A stretch of 40,966 nt of DNA from Phycisphaerae bacterium (lineage in GTDB: Bacteria > Planctomycetota > Phycisphaerae > UBA1845 > Fen-1342), in the NCBI GenBank assembly GCA_030612705.1, contig JAUWNI010000025.1:1-40966 (forward strand). Direction: 5' to 3'. Below the pieces are notes generated by a model, which was given only the letters and a program-made list of their open reading frames with translations, was not told the DNA's origin and made no database searches. Shown one piece after another: positions 39,198 through 40,966 of the stretch (the stretch's first letter is position 1; each line of letters begins with the position of its first letter). The position numbers and the translations under genes are program-made.

Positions 39198-39641
39198 ATG
39201 GCACGGCAACAGGAAGAAGCGCGAGACCGCATTATGAACACCAACATACCGAAACGAATTCTCATCGGCAAAGTGGGCCTCGACGGACACGACCGCGGTG
39301 CCAAGTTCATTGTCCGCGCCTTGCGCAACGCGGGTTATGACGTTATCTACACCGGTATTCGCAGGACACCCGAGCAGATCGTTCGCACCGCCGTCGATGA
39401 GGACGTGGCCGCGATCGGCCTGAGCCTCCTGAGTGGGGCCCACAACGAGTTGTTCGCCCGCGTCGCGGAACTGCTCAAGGAGGAAAATGCCGACAGAATC
39501 GTCCTTTTCGCCGGCGGGATCATCCCCGAGCAGGACATCCCGCATCTCAAGGCCCTGGGTTTTAGCCACGTGTTTACGCCCGGGACTCGCTTCTCGGAAA
39601 TCCTGTCCGCCCTGGAGGCCGAACTGGCTGGCAGAGACTGA
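39198..39641 (+). CDS. Cobalamin-binding mutase small subunit/domain
   Basis: The product has 147 residues from ATG 39198, or 135 from ATG 39234; neither has a convincing SD. It is a stand-alone B12-binding domain of the methylmalonyl-CoA mutase class, with D29-G-H31-D-R-G34 (the DXHXXG lower-ligand motif), IGLSLLSGAH and LFAGGIIPEQD. The adenosylcobalamin would be bound base-off with His31 as axial ligand. It is followed 80 nt later by MeaB, the usual mutase chaperone. The catalytic large subunit is not in the window; a gene beyond the right edge or elsewhere is required. Predicted reaction: methylmalonyl-CoA to succinyl-CoA or a related rearrangement. Confidence 0.88.
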   Translation: MARQQEEARDRIMNTNIPKRILIGKVGLDGHDRGAKFIVRALRNAGYDVIYTGIRRTPEQIVRTAVDEDVAAIGLSLLSGAHNELFARVAELLKEENADRIVLFAGGIIPEQDIPHLKALGFSHVFTPGTRFSEILSALEAELAGRD

Positions 39642-39721
39642 AAAGGTAATCAGCTATCTGCAACGAACGTAAGTCGGGACAAAAACCAACAACTGAAAAC
39701 CGAACCCTGGCAATTAACTAC

Positions 39722-40654
39722 ATGGACGCACTCATTGACAAGATACGCCAAGGTGATCGGCGCTCGCTGGCCCGGGCCATGTCGCTCGTCGACCAGGGGA
39801 CAAGCGCGGCCCAAACACTGAAAGATCGTCTGCGCGGACTCTCCGGACAGGTGCCGTGGTGGGGTTTCACCGGGCCGCCCGGCGTCGGTAAATCGACCCT
39901 GATCGACGCCCTGTTGAGCATCCTGCGCGAACGCGAGTGCCGGATCGGCGTGGTTGCCGTCGATCCCTCTTCGCCGACCTCGGGCGGCGCGCTGCTGGGC
40001 GACCGCGTCCGCATGATGCGCCACGCCGTCGATCAGGATGTTTTTATTCGTTCCCTGGCGACGCACCACTATGAGGGCGGCCTGTCGGACGCGGCCCTGC
40101 ACTGTGCCCGTTTGCTGGAGCTGGCCCGCTACGACCGCGTGCTGATCGAAACCGTCGGAGTGGGACAGAATGAGGTTGATATCGCCTCGGTCGCGGATAT
40201 CTGCGTGGTTATGCTCGGTCCGGGTTACGGCGACGAAATCCAACTGATCAAGGCCGGGCTGCTGGAAATCGCCGACATCGTGGTCGTCAATAAATGCGAC
40301 CTGCCCGAGGCGAACCGCTTGCTCAAGGAAGTCTACGAAGAGCTCGGGCACTCCTCATCCGTGACAAGCGTCGCGATAGTCGGAGTGGAAGCGAAGTCCG
40401 GCAAGGGCGTGGATCTGTTGCTGGATAAGCTGCTCGAGTTGGACGGCACCGCCCGCGGCACGGAACAGCGAGAACGCCACAAGCGTCGGCAAATGCTGGG
40501 CGAAATCAGGCGGAGCGCTCTGCTGATGTACGAGCAGGCGCTGGAGCGCCGGTTGACCGCACCAGATATGATAGAGTTGATCGCCCAACTCGAACGGGGC
40601 GAACTTTCGTTGGCTGATGTAGTAAAACAGCTATCAGCCGGCAGCACTGTGTAG
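39722..40654 (+). CDS. meaB: MeaB-type GTPase, chaperone of B12-dependent mutase
   Basis: The 310-residue G3E GTPase matches the MeaB/ArgK family. P-loop GPPGVGKST is at 51-59, then DPSSPTSGGALLGDRVRM (Mg/switch region, 81-98), ETVGVGQNEVD (switch/base III, 143-153) and NKCD (190-193) for guanine recognition. A helical N-terminal arm and a C-terminal dimerisation helix flank the core, as in the family. It protects and loads methylmalonyl-CoA mutase with adenosylcobalamin. No good SD precedes ATG 39722, but it sits just downstream of the B12-binding gene on the same strand. It ends 60 nt before the terminal repeat element. Confidence 0.92.
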   Translation: MDALIDKIRQGDRRSLARAMSLVDQGTSAAQTLKDRLRGLSGQVPWWGFTGPPGVGKSTLIDALLSILRERECRIGVVAVDPSSPTSGGALLGDRVRMMRHAVDQDVFIRSLATHHYEGGLSDAALHCARLLELARYDRVLIETVGVGQNEVDIASVADICVVMLGPGYGDEIQLIKAGLLEIADIVVVNKCDLPEANRLLKEVYEELGHSSSVTSVAIVGVEAKSGKGVDLLLDKLLELDGTARGTEQRERHKRRQMLGEIRRSALLMYEQALERRLTAPDMIELIAQLERGELSLADVVKQLSAGSTV

Positions 40655-40702
40655 CGGCCGGCGCCTCGCCGGCCGTAGCAGTCCGCCGCAAAAATCACGT
40701 AG
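40650..40702. repeat. GTAGCGG palindrome with CAGTCCGCCGC tail
   Basis: TGTAGCGGCCGGCG-CCT-CGCCGGCCGTA is a long palindrome overlapping the end of meaB (stop at 40654) and is followed by GCAGTCCGCCGCAAAAATCA. It is the fullest copy of the family seen at 6127, 9752, 9800 and, in part, 31113 and 36740. Confidence 0.8.
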
Positions 40703-40713
40703 AGGCGGGTCCG

Positions 40714-40966
40714 TGACACAATCTGCGGGACGCGGTCATGCCGTCCCGTAGGGACGAAGTGAGTGTAGCCCAGCACGCAGTGCTGGGACACATGCGACGT
40801 CGAGAAAGCGAGTCCTGTAGGGACGACTGAAGCTTCAATAGTCCCTCTGGGACTCAATGGTGCTCTCAACGACCCACCCCAGCACTTCGTGCTGGGCTAC
40901 GTTCAGATGCCCCTCCGGGGCAGATTTGGCCAAAGCTCGGGCAAGAGACGCCCGCAGATTGTGTCA
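40714..40966. mobile_element. 253-bp non-coding element with perfect 16-bp terminal inverted repeats
   Basis: TGACACAATCTGCGGG at 40714-40729 is exactly inverted as CCCGCAGATTGTGTCA at 40951-40966, the last base of the window. Inside are a chain of short hairpins: CGTCCCGTAGGGACG, CCCAGCACGCAGTGCTGGG, CCTGTAGGGACG, AGTCCCTCTGGGACT, CCCAGCACTTCGTGCTGGG and GCCCCTCCGGGGC. No reading frame of note is present. It has the form of a composite MITE-like element or a structured RNA gene. Confidence 0.75.

Noticed and set aside
1-40966. CRISPR array, prophage or anti-phage system
   Set aside because: The spaced palindromes are scattered singly and not in regular repeat-spacer order. No cas, phage structural or known defence genes were seen.

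Overview
The window looks like a high-GC Planctomycetota chromosome or metagenome contig, possibly Phycisphaerae-like. The evidence is a serine/threonine kinase with a leucine-rich N-terminal leader, a dockerin-like Ca-binding motif on a non-cellulosomal secreted protein, a PEP-CTERM protein, large FG-GAP/PKD surface proteins, two ECF-type sigma factors and very many small palindromic repeats. The activase/dehydratase pair and the radical SAM enzyme suggest an anaerobic or micro-oxic lifestyle. The taxonomic call is inference from gene content. The first ~130 bases are a near-pure C run that looks like an assembly or sequencing artefact.

Layout. (1) 132-6061 (+): exported lipoproteins and surface proteins, including one FG-GAP propeller gene split by an in-frame TGA. 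(2) 6205-9602 (-): envelope group of a YlbF-like protein, a GT39/ArnT-like glycosyltransferase and an LpxL-like acyltransferase. (3) 10120-13763 (+): Tat-exported glycosylasparaginase, then a translationally coupled operon of sigma factor, anti-sigma factor and secreted coiled-coil protein. (4) 13784-14345: a graveyard holding a mutL 3' fragment, an IS66 transposase tail and a probable group II intron RT leader. (5) 14416-22232 (-): SGNH/TPR membrane protein, SpoIIE-type phosphatase, EIIA-Ntr-like protein, KefB-like antiporter and a 2-hydroxyacid dehydrogenase. (6) 22657-32051: receptor-type kinase, RCC1/LamG secreted protein, ECF sigma factor, tRNA-Val(UAC), PEP-CTERM protein, coiled-coil protein and TPR protein. 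(7) 32343-38947 (+): a large double BadF/HgdC-type activase, an overlapping HgdB-like partner and a Tes-family radical SAM enzyme. (8) 39198-40654 (+): B12-binding mutase domain and MeaB GTPase.

The most interesting coding region is 32343-38947. The activase pair has the architecture of PlsA/GeR-type proteins, which convert ester to vinyl-ether or ether lipids in anaerobic bacteria, here split in two. The radical SAM protein belongs to the family of archaeal tetraether synthase (Tes), which joins lipid tails. Together they make a candidate bacterial locus for ether and/or membrane-spanning lipids.

The most interesting non-coding signal is a network of modular palindromes: four 81-nt nested palindromes, shorter 20-30-nt palindromes and two elements bounded by perfect 16-bp inverted repeats. 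Near-identical copies of the intergenic palindromes also sit in frame inside coding sequence. They are tolerated in the kinase catalytic domain and in the activase, and one probably supplies the stop codon that splits the FG-GAP gene.
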